Shown here: piece after piece, positions 55,172 to 63,632 of the stretch
Layout: the number at the start of each line of letters is the position of its first letter
How positions within the stretch are numbered: position 1 is the stretch's first letter
Origin: an uncultured Clostridium sp.
GTDB lineage: Bacteria > Bacillota > Clostridia > Clostridiales > Clostridiaceae
Direction of reading: 5' to 3'
NCBI GenBank assembly: GCA_903789665.1
Contig: CAIFEX010000011.1
Span: forward strand, 1-64,000
Length of the DNA stretch: 64,000 nt
The notes under the pieces: model-generated
Told to the model about the DNA's origin: nothing
The model's database searches: none
Seen by the model: the letters and a program-made list of their open reading frames with translations, nothing else
Made by a program: the position numbers and the translations under genes

Positions 55172-55744
55172 ATGAGATCAAATCCGCAAAGTGTAGAACG
55201 GACCAAAAAGAATTTGATGGAGGCTTTTTGGGAGCTTTACTGCAAAAATAGTATAGGTAAAATTTCCGTTCAAAAAATTGTAGACAGAGCTGGTTATAAC
55301 CGCAGTACTTTTTACCGCTATTTTACTGATGTTTATGATATTTTGGATCAATTTGAAAGAAAACTTTTACCTGATTTCAGCAAGCATCAAAAACTGATGG
55401 CAAGCTTAACTTTTCGGAAGCCGCTTGAACATTTGACAGAGGTTTATAGCCGCTATAAAAAATATTATCTTGTCCTGCTTGGTGAAAATGGCGATCCAGC
55501 TTTTCATAAAAAAATGAAGGATGCATACAAAGAACTGACACGTCCCTTTTTTCAATTATTATGTGAAAATGATTTCCAATTGGAAATGGCTTTGGAATTT
55601 TGTATTTCTGGTTTTGTTAATTTGCTGACATTTTGTTTTGCTAAAAATGAGAGACTTGATATTGAAAAAATTATGTCCGAAGTATGGCCGCCGGTAAATA
55701 ATGTGATGCAGAAAATTCTATACCGAAATTCACAAATCAAGTAG
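55172..55744 (+). CDS. TetR-family regulator
   Basis: 190 residues from the ATG at 55172, nine bases after AAAGGAG; the TTG at 55163 abuts that site. N-terminal HTH ISVQKIVDRAGYNRSTFYRYF (about 32-52) is the TetR/DhaS type. The C-terminal ligand domain is all helical. Divergent partner of the hydrolase gene. Confidence 0.87.
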   Translation: MRSNPQSVERTKKNLMEAFWELYCKNSIGKISVQKIVDRAGYNRSTFYRYFTDVYDILDQFERKLLPDFSKHQKLMASLTFRKPLEHLTEVYSRYKKYYLVLLGENGDPAFHKKMKDAYKELTRPFFQLLCENDFQLEMALEFCISGFVNLLTFCFAKNERLDIEKIMSEVWPPVNNVMQKILYRNSQIK

Positions 55745-56134
55745 TAACTAAAGATTACTTTCTAAGAATTTTTAACATAATGTGCAGAATTCTCCTACCT
55801 CTATAAATAGCATTTGCCGACATCCAGTCAAGGTAATCGTAAAGAAGCCTTGTAGTTAATTATCATGTATAGTATAAATACTGACGGATAGACAATGGCA
55901 TGAAGAAATTCATGAATTATTATGGAAGAAAAACCCAAGATAATTTGATATGTGATCCTCCTAATCATAAGAGTCTATAAAAAATTGCTATATAATTTAT
56001 ATTATAATCTTTTAATTTGATAGATCAAATTAAGAACTTGCGATATCTTATTGACATGAGAGCTATTGCGTGTTACTATATAGCAGTAGTAAATAATACT
56101 TCATACAAGTCATACAAAATAGCAAGGGGTGATT
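55745..56134. other. Intergenic stretch, no gene seen
   Basis: AT-rich sequence with short open frames lacking ribosome binding sites. The right end carries TATTGACATGAG and TATATAGCAGTAG, which may contain the promoter of the PadR cassette. Base composition rises sharply in GC at the PadR gene. Confidence 0.4.
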
Positions 56135-56464
56135 GTGCTGGAAAACCTAACGGAAATGCTCAAAGGCGTGCTTGAAGGATGTGTCCTTGAAATAATAAGC
56201 CGCAGAGAAACCTACGGCTACGAAATCACGCGGCGGCTGAACGCCCTCGGTTTCACAGATGTTGTGGATGGAACGGTGTACACCATTCTAATACGGCTTG
56301 AAAGAAACAAGTTGGTAGAGGTCACCAAAAAGCCCTCCGACATGGGGCCGCCGCGAAAGTTTTTCGTGCTCAACGATGCGGGGCGCGGGGAACTGCGGAA
56401 GTTCTGGGAAAAATGGAAGTTCGTAGAATCGAAAATCAATGAGTTAAAGGAGAAAGAGAAATGA
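56135..56464 (+). CDS. PadR-family regulator
   Basis: 109 residues; the GTG at 56135 follows CAAGGGGTG by five bases. The winged helix reads LEIISRRETYGYEITRRLNA and DGTVYTILIRLERNKLVE, both PadR signatures. It overlaps the next gene by four bases (ATGA), and probably represses the cassette until a drug or peptide ligand binds. GC content here is visibly higher than in the flanks. Confidence 0.9.
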   Translation: MLENLTEMLKGVLEGCVLEIISRRETYGYEITRRLNALGFTDVVDGTVYTILIRLERNKLVEVTKKPSDMGPPRKFFVLNDAGRGELRKFWEKWKFVESKINELKEKEK

Positions 56465-56808
56465 ATTTTTGGGAAAAAATCACAGGCAGCGACATGACTA
56501 AGGAAATGAAAACTTTTGAAGTGCGAGCCCAAAAACTGCCGGCAGATTATCAAACGGCATGGAAAAAAATTAAGACCAGCCTTTGGCCGCACTCGGATTT
56601 TACCGGCCGCAACCTGATGCCGATTCTTGACGGTGTGCTTGGCCTGCTCGAAGAATCGGCAGCGGACAGTGAAAGTATCCAGGAGGTTTTGGGTGGCGAT
56701 ATCAAAGGTTTCTGTTCAGCCCTGGCCGGTGAAGAAGGAGCAAAGTCTTATCGTGACAAATGGCGCCGGCAGCTCAACGATAATATTGCTAAAAAATTAG
56801 GTAGATAG
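56461..56808 (+). CDS. DUF1048 protein, first copy
   Basis: 115 residues, all helical, no signal or membrane segment. MNFWEKITGSDMTKEMKTFE, LPADYQTAWKKIK and LLEESAADSESIQEVLGGD are the DUF1048 pattern. DUF1048 proteins regularly accompany PadR regulators and ABC exporters; the role is unknown. Translation is coupled to padR through an ATGA overlap. Confidence 0.85.
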   Translation: MNFWEKITGSDMTKEMKTFEVRAQKLPADYQTAWKKIKTSLWPHSDFTGRNLMPILDGVLGLLEESAADSESIQEVLGGDIKGFCSALAGEEGAKSYRDKWRRQLNDNIAKKLGR

Positions 56809-56817
56809 GAGGGTGAA

Positions 56818-57204
56818 ATGAGAATACAGGATATCATCAAAGGTAAAAAAGAGTGGCGGGCGCACGTGAAACGTGTCGAATCGCTCCCGCAAGATTATCA
56901 GATTGTCTATAGGGAGATTCAAAAATATCTCTTTAAGGTCGGTCCTGTTGAACTGACCGACGGCATAGGTTTACTTTCGGGGATTGTCGATCTTTTTGAA
57001 GAAGGTGCGGCCGTGGGGAAAGGTGTGCTCGATGTGACGGGAAGTGATGTAGCGGCTTTTTGCGACGATCTAATCAAAGGTTCGAAAACTTATGCTGACA
57101 TCTACAAGGAATCTGTCGACCAAAAAATTGGCAGAGCTATGAAAAAGGCTGAGGATAAAACAAAGAAAGGGGGAATATCGAAATGGAAAAAGCAATCCAG
57201 GTGA
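56818..57204 (+). CDS. DUF1048 protein, second copy
   Basis: 128 residues. LPQDYQIVYREIQKYLFK and LFEEGAAVGKGVLDVTGSD align with the first copy, so the two are diverged paralogues in tandem. A basic C-terminal tail (KKAEDKTKKGGISKWKKQS) overlaps the ATPase start by 22 bases. Ribosome binding site AGGAGGG. Confidence 0.85.
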   Translation: MRIQDIIKGKKEWRAHVKRVESLPQDYQIVYREIQKYLFKVGPVELTDGIGLLSGIVDLFEEGAAVGKGVLDVTGSDVAAFCDDLIKGSKTYADIYKESVDQKIGRAMKKAEDKTKKGGISKWKKQSR

Positions 57205-57941
57205 GGAGACTTAAAAAATCGTACAAGAAACTTCACGTTCTGAGAGACGTGGATTTCGAGGTGGAAAAAGGCAGCATTTTCGCCTTGCTTGGCTCCAATG
57301 GTACAGGCAAGACTACGATTATCAAAATTCTTACCACATTGCTGAAACCAGACAGTGGAATTGCTGTTGTCAACGGGTTTGATGTCATGGAGGAACCTGA
57401 CAGGGTGAGGCAGTCCATCAGTCTCACCGGGCAGTTTGCCGCCGTGGACGGGATTTTGACCGGGCGGGAAAATTTGATTATGATCGCCAAACTGCGGCAT
57501 CTCAAAAATCCTTATCAGGTGGCAGATTGTTTATTGAGCCGTTTCGATCTTATTGATGCAGCTCACCGCAGGGTTTTCACCTATTCGGGCGGCATGCGCC
57601 GCAGGCTCGATATTGCCATGAACCTGATTGGAGAACCGCAGCTTATTTTTCTCGACGAGCCCACCACCGGCCTTGATCCCGAGGCGCGCATGAAGGTTTG
57701 GAAGATTGTCAAAGAGCTTGCAGAGGGCGGCACAACGGTGTTCCTGACTACCCAGTATTTGGAGGAAGCCGAGCAGCTTGCGGATCAAATAGCCATTTTA
57801 CATGAAGGCAGGATTATCGTAAGTGGTACCCTTGAAGAACTTAAAAAGCTGTTTCCGCCCGCAAAGGTGGAGTACATTAAAAAACAGCCGAGCCTGGAAG
57901 AAATATTCCTTGCAATCGTCAGCAAGAAGGGGGAAGAGTGA
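57183..57941 (+). CDS. ABC exporter ATPase (DrrA-like)
   Basis: 252 residues. Walker A GSNGTGKTT, signature YSGGMRRRLDIAMNL, Walker B LIFLDEPTTGLD, H-loop in TTQYLEEAEQ. The DrrA-type block SISLTGQFAAVDGILTGREN identifies the daunorubicin/drug-export class. Ribosome binding site GGGGGAA lies inside the DUF1048 gene. Confidence 0.9.
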   Translation: MEKAIQVRRLKKSYKKLHVLRDVDFEVEKGSIFALLGSNGTGKTTIIKILTTLLKPDSGIAVVNGFDVMEEPDRVRQSISLTGQFAAVDGILTGRENLIMIAKLRHLKNPYQVADCLLSRFDLIDAAHRRVFTYSGGMRRRLDIAMNLIGEPQLIFLDEPTTGLDPEARMKVWKIVKELAEGGTTVFLTTQYLEEAEQLADQIAILHEGRIIVSGTLEELKKLFPPAKVEYIKKQPSLEEIFLAIVSKKGEE

Positions 57942-58712
57942 ATGGAAATGACAAAGAGGTACTTTTTTAGCGATATAGGTGTGATGTTGGGACGTTCCAT
58001 GCACCATATTACCCGCAGTATGGATACCATAATCACGGTTACAATCATGCCGATTGCGACGATGCTGTTGTTTGTCTATGTGTTCGGTGGTGCCATTCAA
58101 ACCGGCACGGATAACTATGTGAATTACCTACTGCCAGGTATATTGCTGATTGCAATTGCAGCCAGTACTTCCTATACTGCTTATCGTCTGTTTATGGATA
58201 TGCAGGAAGGTATCTTTGAACGGTTCCGTTCTATGCCTGTTGCACCTTCGGCAGCACTGTGGGGTCATGTACTGACATCTCTGGTATCCAATACTATCTC
58301 GGTTGTTGTCATCATTCTCACAGCGCTGATTATGGGATTTAACTCATCGGCAGGAATATTATCATGGCTGGCTGTGACCGGTATACTCGTTTTGTTTACA
58401 CTGGCTTTGACATGGATTGCAGTAATTGCCGGATTGTCCGCAAAATCGGTGGACGGTGCGAGCACTTTTTCCTACCCGCTTGTCTTTCTCCCATTTATCA
58501 GCTCAGCTTTTGTACCAACCAGATCAATGCCGGGGGTTGTTCGTGCCTTTGCTGAAAACCAGCCGGTAACATCCATCGTTGATTCGATTCGCTCCCTGCT
58601 GGCAGGACAGCCTGTGGGAAACGATATTTGGGCTGCACTTGCATGGTGTCTTGGTATTCTTATTGCTGCATGTATTTTTGCAATACTGGTTTATAATCGG
58701 AAAGCAGCTTAA
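57942..58712 (+). CDS. ABC exporter permease (DrrB-like, ABC-2 type)
   Basis: 256 residues, six membrane segments. The start VMLGRSMHHITRSMDTIITV and the GIFERFRSMPVAPSA loop match DrrB/ABC-2 drug exporters. It starts immediately after the ATPase stop. With the ATPase it should export a hydrophobic drug or peptide. End of the higher-GC cassette. Confidence 0.88.
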   Translation: MEMTKRYFFSDIGVMLGRSMHHITRSMDTIITVTIMPIATMLLFVYVFGGAIQTGTDNYVNYLLPGILLIAIAASTSYTAYRLFMDMQEGIFERFRSMPVAPSAALWGHVLTSLVSNTISVVVIILTALIMGFNSSAGILSWLAVTGILVLFTLALTWIAVIAGLSAKSVDGASTFSYPLVFLPFISSAFVPTRSMPGVVRAFAENQPVTSIVDSIRSLLAGQPVGNDIWAALAWCLGILIAACIFAILVYNRKAA

Positions 58713-59460
58713 TGTCCGCAGGTATTAAAATAATTGTGATCAACAAAAAAACAGTAATCCCATATTAACATTTAAATATATTGATTCGGAAAAGTAAAAG
58801 TGCTAAGATTATAATAAATAATGAATCACTACTAAAATAATGTTTAATTCTGTATGGTCATTAAAATCTATTATATTATGGGTTATTGTCGACAGTAAGA
58901 TTAATTCTTTATATAGTTATATGGTAATATATTTAGGAAATATGGTTGAGGATCCTTCTCTTTTAAAAAGGAGGTGAAAGGCCGCAGTTAATAGCAATAT
59001 TATATGTATATATAATAGTTGTTTTATTTATTTGAATTTATCTTATAAGTATTATATGCCATATGTATGGGTAAAAATAATAGAGAATCTGTGTATATGG
59101 CGAACTTCAGAAAGAAGGGAGGGTAAAAAACCATAAAAAAGGTAGTTAATGCGATATTGAAAATTCCAAACCTCCGGGATTTAAGCATATAAACTTTAGT
59201 ATAAGGTACCTCAATAAGAGTTTTGTGCACAATTGCTTAAAAGATTGAGAGATTACCTGAAAGGAAAATACAGTATTACAGACATATATCTGTTTTTAAA
59301 GATGCCTGAAGGTAAAGAACTAAAAGGTATTTTGACAATAGAATATCGTATTATCAGTCGATTTCAGGATCTTCAATGCAGACTGCGTAGGGACTTTCAA
59401 TATATTGAAAAAGTATCTGTTTAGGTCGAAGAAATCTGTACCAGCAGTAGTGGGGCTGGA
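58713..59460. other. Long region without a convincing gene
   Basis: 748 bases that return to the AT-rich background. A 63-codon frame at 59233-59424 (KYSITDIYLFLKMPEGKELK) has no good ribosome binding site and no family I recognise; it may be a fragment of a mobile-element gene. An AAAAAGGAGGTGAAAGG sequence at about 58965 is a strong ribosome binding site with no reading frame after it, suggesting decay. Confidence 0.45.
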
Positions 59461-59546
59461 CACCCCAAGATATACCGGTGAAACTCAAGGCTGAGTTTTA
59501 TTGGGAATCCGAAGCTCTCCATTTAAATGGAGATATAGTTCACTTT
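59461..59546 (+). mobile_element. IS200/IS605-type right end (solo, tnpB lost)
   Basis: GGTGAAACTCAAGGCTGAG, GGGAATCCGAAGC, then an 18-base perfect palindrome (59516-59533, TCTCCATTTAAATGGAGA) and TAGTTCAC. This is the shape of IS605-family right ends, where the subterminal hairpin is the TnpA target and the same strand forms the 3' part of the TnpB guide (omega) RNA scaffold. No tnpA or tnpB is present. Confidence 0.65.
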
Positions 59547-59641
59547 CCATTATTCATATTTAAATATAAAACGGGTATCAGATATATGGATATCAAATGT
59601 TTGTTACCAAACTTAATAAATATCTATGAGGAGGAATTTTC

Positions 59642-61024
59642 GTGAAAATAAGAGAGAATTTAGAAAAAGCTACTAAACAAGCTATTGTAAACAAGATTGT
59701 CAGTTACCTTGATAGGGATCCAGAAAAAAACATAGATAAAATTTTTGATGCTATTAAAATGCTGACTAAAGATGAATCTGCATTAGCCCAAATTAAATTT
59801 GTTGAGGATTATTATCATAATGATAAATATAAGCATGAATATATTCAGGATATTTTAAAAAATACAGATACTAAATGCCTGAAAAAATTTTTCTCGTGTT
59901 TTTTTGCAAATGCAAATTGGTTTGCGGGACCCAAGAGAAAAAAATATCTAGATGAAGAGGATACTAAGATACCATTTGTTATGCTTTTAAGCCCATCCAT
60001 GAGGTGCTCGCTTCATTGCAAAGGGTGTTACGCTTCAAGTTTTGACAAGAAGGATGACATCCCGCCGGAAGAGGTCGACAGGATTATAGGAGAAGCAAGA
60101 GATCTTGGAATTTATTATATTATTATTTTAGGTGGAGAACCTTTCTTTAATGATTATCTTCTGGACATTTATGAGAAGTATAATGATGTAATGTTTACGC
60201 CATTTACCAGCGGACTTTTTCTTGACGAAAAAATTGCAGACAGACTTAAGAAAAGCGGCAATGTAATACCTATGCTTTCAGTTGAAGGTTTTGAAAAGGA
60301 TACTGATGAGCGTAGAGGGAAGGGCACGTATAAGAAGGTATTGAAAGCTATGGATATACTCCATGAGAGAGGAATACTGTTCGGGGTGTCCTCAGCTGTT
60401 ACGAGGACTAATATAAATACAGTGCTCAGTGATGAATTTACGGATATGTTAATTAGGAAAGGTTCTAAAATGAGCTGGTACTTTTTATTTATGCCTGTAA
60501 ATGGGGACGATGAAGACTTTGACATGATGCTTACAGGAGAACAGAGAGATTATCTTGGAAAGAGAAACAGGGAAATAAGGGCTAATAAACCGTATTTTAC
60601 TATAGATTTCTTTAATGATGCCCCATATGTTGGAGGATGCATTGCAGGTAAATACTTTTTCCATGTTAATTCGAAAGAGGATGTTGAACCGTGCATATTC
60701 TCACATTTTTCAACTGTTAACTTAAAAGGCAGGCATCTGATAGATGCATTCAGGGATCCATTCTTTAAGAAATTAAGATCTATGCAGCCCTATAATAAAA
60801 ACATGTTGAGGCCATGCAGCATGATAGACAATACCAATGTTATAATAAATGTATGCAAGAAAGTAGGGGCTAAACCGGATGATACTGGAGCGGAAAAAAT
60901 GCTTCATGACCCTAAATTTCATGAAAAGATAACTAAGTCATCTAAAGAATTTGCGCCATATGCTGAAAAAACCTGGAAGGAATTTTTTAAGGAAAGCGGC
61001 AATGACAAGTTCGCCAAAGGATAA
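59642..61024 (+). CDS. Radical SAM protein with C-terminal Cys cluster
   Basis: 460 residues. An N-terminal helical region of about 110 residues precedes the radical SAM core with CSLHCKGCYA (CX3CX2C, around residue 122-129) and the SAM-contact GGEPFF. The C-terminal part has GGCIAGKYFFHVN, EPCIFSHFS and LRPCSMID, a Cys pattern like a SPASM/twitch auxiliary cluster. The GTG start follows GAGGAGGAA. The TetR downstream is probably functionally linked. The substrate is unknown. Confidence 0.8.
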   Translation: MKIRENLEKATKQAIVNKIVSYLDRDPEKNIDKIFDAIKMLTKDESALAQIKFVEDYYHNDKYKHEYIQDILKNTDTKCLKKFFSCFFANANWFAGPKRKKYLDEEDTKIPFVMLLSPSMRCSLHCKGCYASSFDKKDDIPPEEVDRIIGEARDLGIYYIIILGGEPFFNDYLLDIYEKYNDVMFTPFTSGLFLDEKIADRLKKSGNVIPMLSVEGFEKDTDERRGKGTYKKVLKAMDILHERGILFGVSSAVTRTNINTVLSDEFTDMLIRKGSKMSWYFLFMPVNGDDEDFDMMLTGEQRDYLGKRNREIRANKPYFTIDFFNDAPYVGGCIAGKYFFHVNSKEDVEPCIFSHFSTVNLKGRHLIDAFRDPFFKKLRSMQPYNKNMLRPCSMIDNTNVIINVCKKVGAKPDDTGAEKMLHDPKFHEKITKSSKEFAPYAEKTWKEFFKESGNDKFAKG

Positions 61025-61044
61025 AATGTAAAGAGAAAAGATGA

Positions 61045-61076
61045 AAAAACCAGCCTTTTAGTAAGGTTGGTTTTTT
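61045..61076 (+). terminator. Terminator of the radical SAM gene
   Basis: AAAAAACCAGCCTT pairs with AAGGTTGGTTTTTT. Confidence 0.85.
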
Positions 61077-61080
61077 GTTA

Positions 61081-61130
61081 TTGACCGAATCGGTTAATTG
61101 TGTTATTCTATTGCTGACCTGTTCGGTCAA
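61081..61130 (+). promoter_or_regulatory. Two TetR operators in front of the TetR gene
   Basis: TTGACCGAATCGGTTAA (61081-61097) and TGACCTGTTCGGTCAA (61115-61130) are related dyads sharing the half-site TTGACCG. They lie just upstream of the TetR start and probably overlap its promoter. Confidence 0.65.
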
Positions 61131-61155
61131 CAATATTTATAAGGTGGGTCAATTG

Positions 61156-61770
61156 ATGAATTTTTCAGCTTTACATTTAGAAAAGCAGGATGTGATTGTC
61201 AATGCTGCTCTTACATGTTTTGGCGCTAACGGTTACAAAAAAGCCTCCATCAGTGATGTCGCTGACGCGGCTGGAGTTTCAAAAGCGCTGGTATTTCATT
61301 ACTTTGGCACAAAAAAGGCTTTATATTTATACTTAATTGATTTGTGCACCCATACTATTATGGATGAAATTGATAGAAAGTTTGACAATACCGTTACTGA
61401 TTTTTTCGATAGAATCAAGCTTACATCCAGTATCGAAATTTCGGTTATGAAGAAACACCCTGCCATCTTTTCCTTTTTAAACAGTGTGTATTTTGAAAAT
61501 GATGATGAAGTCAAAACAGAGGTAAAAGATGCTCTTGCAAATGATGAAAGTGAGAATTTTAGAAATAAAATTGTTTTTGAGGGCATTGACACTTCAAAAT
61601 TCAAAGACGACATCGATCCGAAGCTGATCATGAAAATACTTGATTTGATTACTGATGGATATTTGAGTAAGATACCTAAAATGGGAATTGATCTTGATAC
61701 CCTATGTGAAGAATTTGATGAATATATAAATCTGTTTAAAAGGAATTTTTATAAGGAAAAATACCTGTAG
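61156..61770 (+). CDS. TetR-family regulator
   Basis: 204 residues from the ATG at 61156 with AAGGTGGG upstream. HTH ASISDVADAAGVSKALVFHYF (about 33-53) is a clear TetR signature. The upstream dyads suggest autorepression. The downstream PEP-utilising enzyme gene is decayed, so the regulator may have lost a target. Confidence 0.88.
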   Translation: MNFSALHLEKQDVIVNAALTCFGANGYKKASISDVADAAGVSKALVFHYFGTKKALYLYLIDLCTHTIMDEIDRKFDNTVTDFFDRIKLTSSIEISVMKKHPAIFSFLNSVYFENDDEVKTEVKDALANDESENFRNKIVFEGIDTSKFKDDIDPKLIMKILDLITDGYLSKIPKMGIDLDTLCEEFDEYINLFKRNFYKEKYL

Positions 61771-61818
61771 TCGTATATCCGATTTACTCAATATACATAA
61801 AATGGAAGGAAGAATATG

Positions 61819-62759
61819 TATGGATTTATATGTAATTGATTTTCAAAAACCGGAGAAGAGCTGTTTGATTTTGTTATAGAGGATCTCAAACTGTTAAAGA
61901 AGCCTATGTGTAATTCACAGGGCATGGCAGCAATTTATGTGGGGGTATATGTACTGAATTGGATTAACAGGAAAATGAAAAAGTGGTTGGGTGAAAAAAA
62001 TACAGCAGACTCACTTTCAAAATCGATGGCCAACAATGTTACATCTGAAATGGGGCTGGCACTGCTGGATGTGGCAGATGTCGTCCGGCAATATCCGGCA
62101 GTGATGGAGTATTTTAAGCACACCGATAATGACACTTTTTTTGAGGATTTGAGAGGGCTGGAAGGCGGGAATGTTGTCAGCAAATCCATGCGGATGTATC
62201 TTGAAAAATACGGTATGCGCTGTTCTGGTGAAATCGACATCACCAGAACCCGCTTCAGTGAACAGCCCACAGCTCTTATCCCAATGATTTTCAGCAATAT
62301 CAAAAATTTTGAGCAGGATGCCCATAATACTAGATTGAAACAAGGTTTGTTGGAAGTGAGGCAAAAAAAGCAGATCTCTTAAAACGTTTAAAACAGCTGC
62401 CTGGTGGAAGACAAAAGGCTAAAAAAACGGAGAGGATGATTGACCGCCTGCGCAATTTTACCGGCTATCTGGAATATCTGAAATATATTATGGTTGAACA
62501 TTACTGGATTATCAAGCAGGCACTGATGGAAGAAGGTGATATTTTGGTGACTGCATTTACTGACCCCAGCTGGACACCTATTTTTATATCTATAAAGGGT
62601 CTAGTGACGGAAGTAGGCGGAATGATGACTCACGGTTCTGTAGTTGCCGGAGAGTATGGACTGCCTGCGGTTGTGGGTGTGGAAAATGCCACCAGAATAA
62701 TTAAAGACGGACAGAGAATTAGGGTGAACGGAACGGAAGGATACGTGGAGATTCTATAA
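61819..62759 (+). pseudogene. Decayed rifampicin phosphotransferase/PEP synthase-like gene
   Basis: Pieces of a PEP-utilising enzyme in two frames: DLKLLKKPMCNSQGMAAI, NNVTSEMGLALLDVADVVRQ and SGEIDITRTRFSEQPTALIP, then a frameshift near 62380 into RLKQLPGGRQKAKKTERMID, and an internal deletion joining HYWIIKQALM to EEGDILVTAFTDPSW. The C-terminal phosphohistidine domain survives as TEVGGMMTHGSVVAGEYGLP with its His. The N-terminal ATP-grasp domain is missing. Not functional. Confidence 0.8.
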
Positions 62760-62760
62760 A

Positions 62761-62885
62761 ATATCTTTTCCTGATATATAGCCCGCTTTTTCAACTGCCT
62801 CAATAAGTAATTCTATAGCTTCTTCGCTTGAGTTCGAATGAGTTGCAAGTTCTCTTTATCTCCCACTTTGAGAAGCTTGGGAGTA
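62761..62885 (-). pseudogene. Enolase relic
   Basis: The minus strand reads KVGDKE, then after a shift NLATHSNSSEEAIELLIEA and VEKAGYISGKDI. This matches the enolase stretch normally reading VGDEGGFAPNL...NEEAIELI-EAIEKAGY with GGFAP deleted. Only about 40 residues remain. Confidence 0.5.
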
Positions 62886-62993
62886 TTAGCAATGGTAGCC
62901 TTCGGATAAAGCAAAAAATGAAAATATATTATGGTGAAATATTAGATTTAAAAGTAAAATTATAAGTATATCAATAGGAGAGGAGCATGTAAT

Positions 62994-63461
62994 ATGCTAA
63001 AAATAACAATACCGGGACAAAACGAGCTTTCTGTTAAAAATGCTGTTTTTGATTTTAATGGTACTCTTGCCACAGATGGAAAATTAAAATCATCTGTGAG
63101 AGAAATGTTAGTTGAAATCGAGAAATTTTTGGATATTTATATCTTATCCTCGGATACATATGGTTCAGTGCAGAATGAATGCAGGAATGTCGGTGCCAAA
63201 GTTCAAGTTTTAAAAGGCAGCGGCGGTATGAAAAAGAAAGAATTTGTGCGGTTGCTTGGTGCTGATGATACAATATGCATAGGTAATGGGAAAAATGATA
63301 TTGGAATGTTTGAAATTTGTGCCCTGTCTATACTTGTAGTTGGTGAAGAAGGCTGTTCTGTTAAAACGTTATTAAAATCCGACATTGTTGTAAAAAACAG
63401 TGAGGATGCGTTAATGCTGCTGATGAATCCGAAAAGAATCACTGCTACCCTCAGAGAATAA
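62994..63461 (+). CDS. HAD-family hydrolase (soluble P-type-ATPase-like)
   Basis: 155 residues. DFNGTLATDG is HAD motif I (nucleophile Asp 20), ILSSDT motif II, Lys in KKKEFVRLL motif III and IGNGKNDIGMF motif IV. There is no cap domain, as in the soluble P-type ATPase-like phosphatases (COG4087). The substrate is unknown. Ribosome binding site AGAGGAG; monocistronic. Confidence 0.85.
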   Translation: MLKITIPGQNELSVKNAVFDFNGTLATDGKLKSSVREMLVEIEKFLDIYILSSDTYGSVQNECRNVGAKVQVLKGSGGMKKKEFVRLLGADDTICIGNGKNDIGMFEICALSILVVGEEGCSVKTLLKSDIVVKNSEDALMLLMNPKRITATLRE

Positions 63462-63560
63462 AACTGACGGCATATTGATATTGAAATCTTGGACGGTATA
63501 ATTTATAATATAATTTAAGTAAAGTAAATGAAGTTTTCCATGGCAAGAGCCTAAATGCTA

Positions 63561-63607
63561 AAAAACTGATGACTTCTATAAAATGAAGCTGTCAGCTTTT
63601 TTATATT
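63561..63607 (+). terminator. Terminator before the MutS-like gene
   Basis: CTGATGACTTC pairs partly with GAAGCTGTCAG (three internal mismatches), followed by CTTTTTTATA. Confidence 0.55.
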
Positions 63608-63632
63608 CTTTTTTGAAAGGTGGAGTTGCAAA

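Noticed and set aside
59024..59230. 68-codon minus-strand hydrophobic frame
   Set aside because: AT-rich composition alone explains it; no start signal.
59233..59424. 63-codon plus-strand gene
   Set aside because: No ribosome binding site and no family; kept only as a possible fragment in the intergenic entry.
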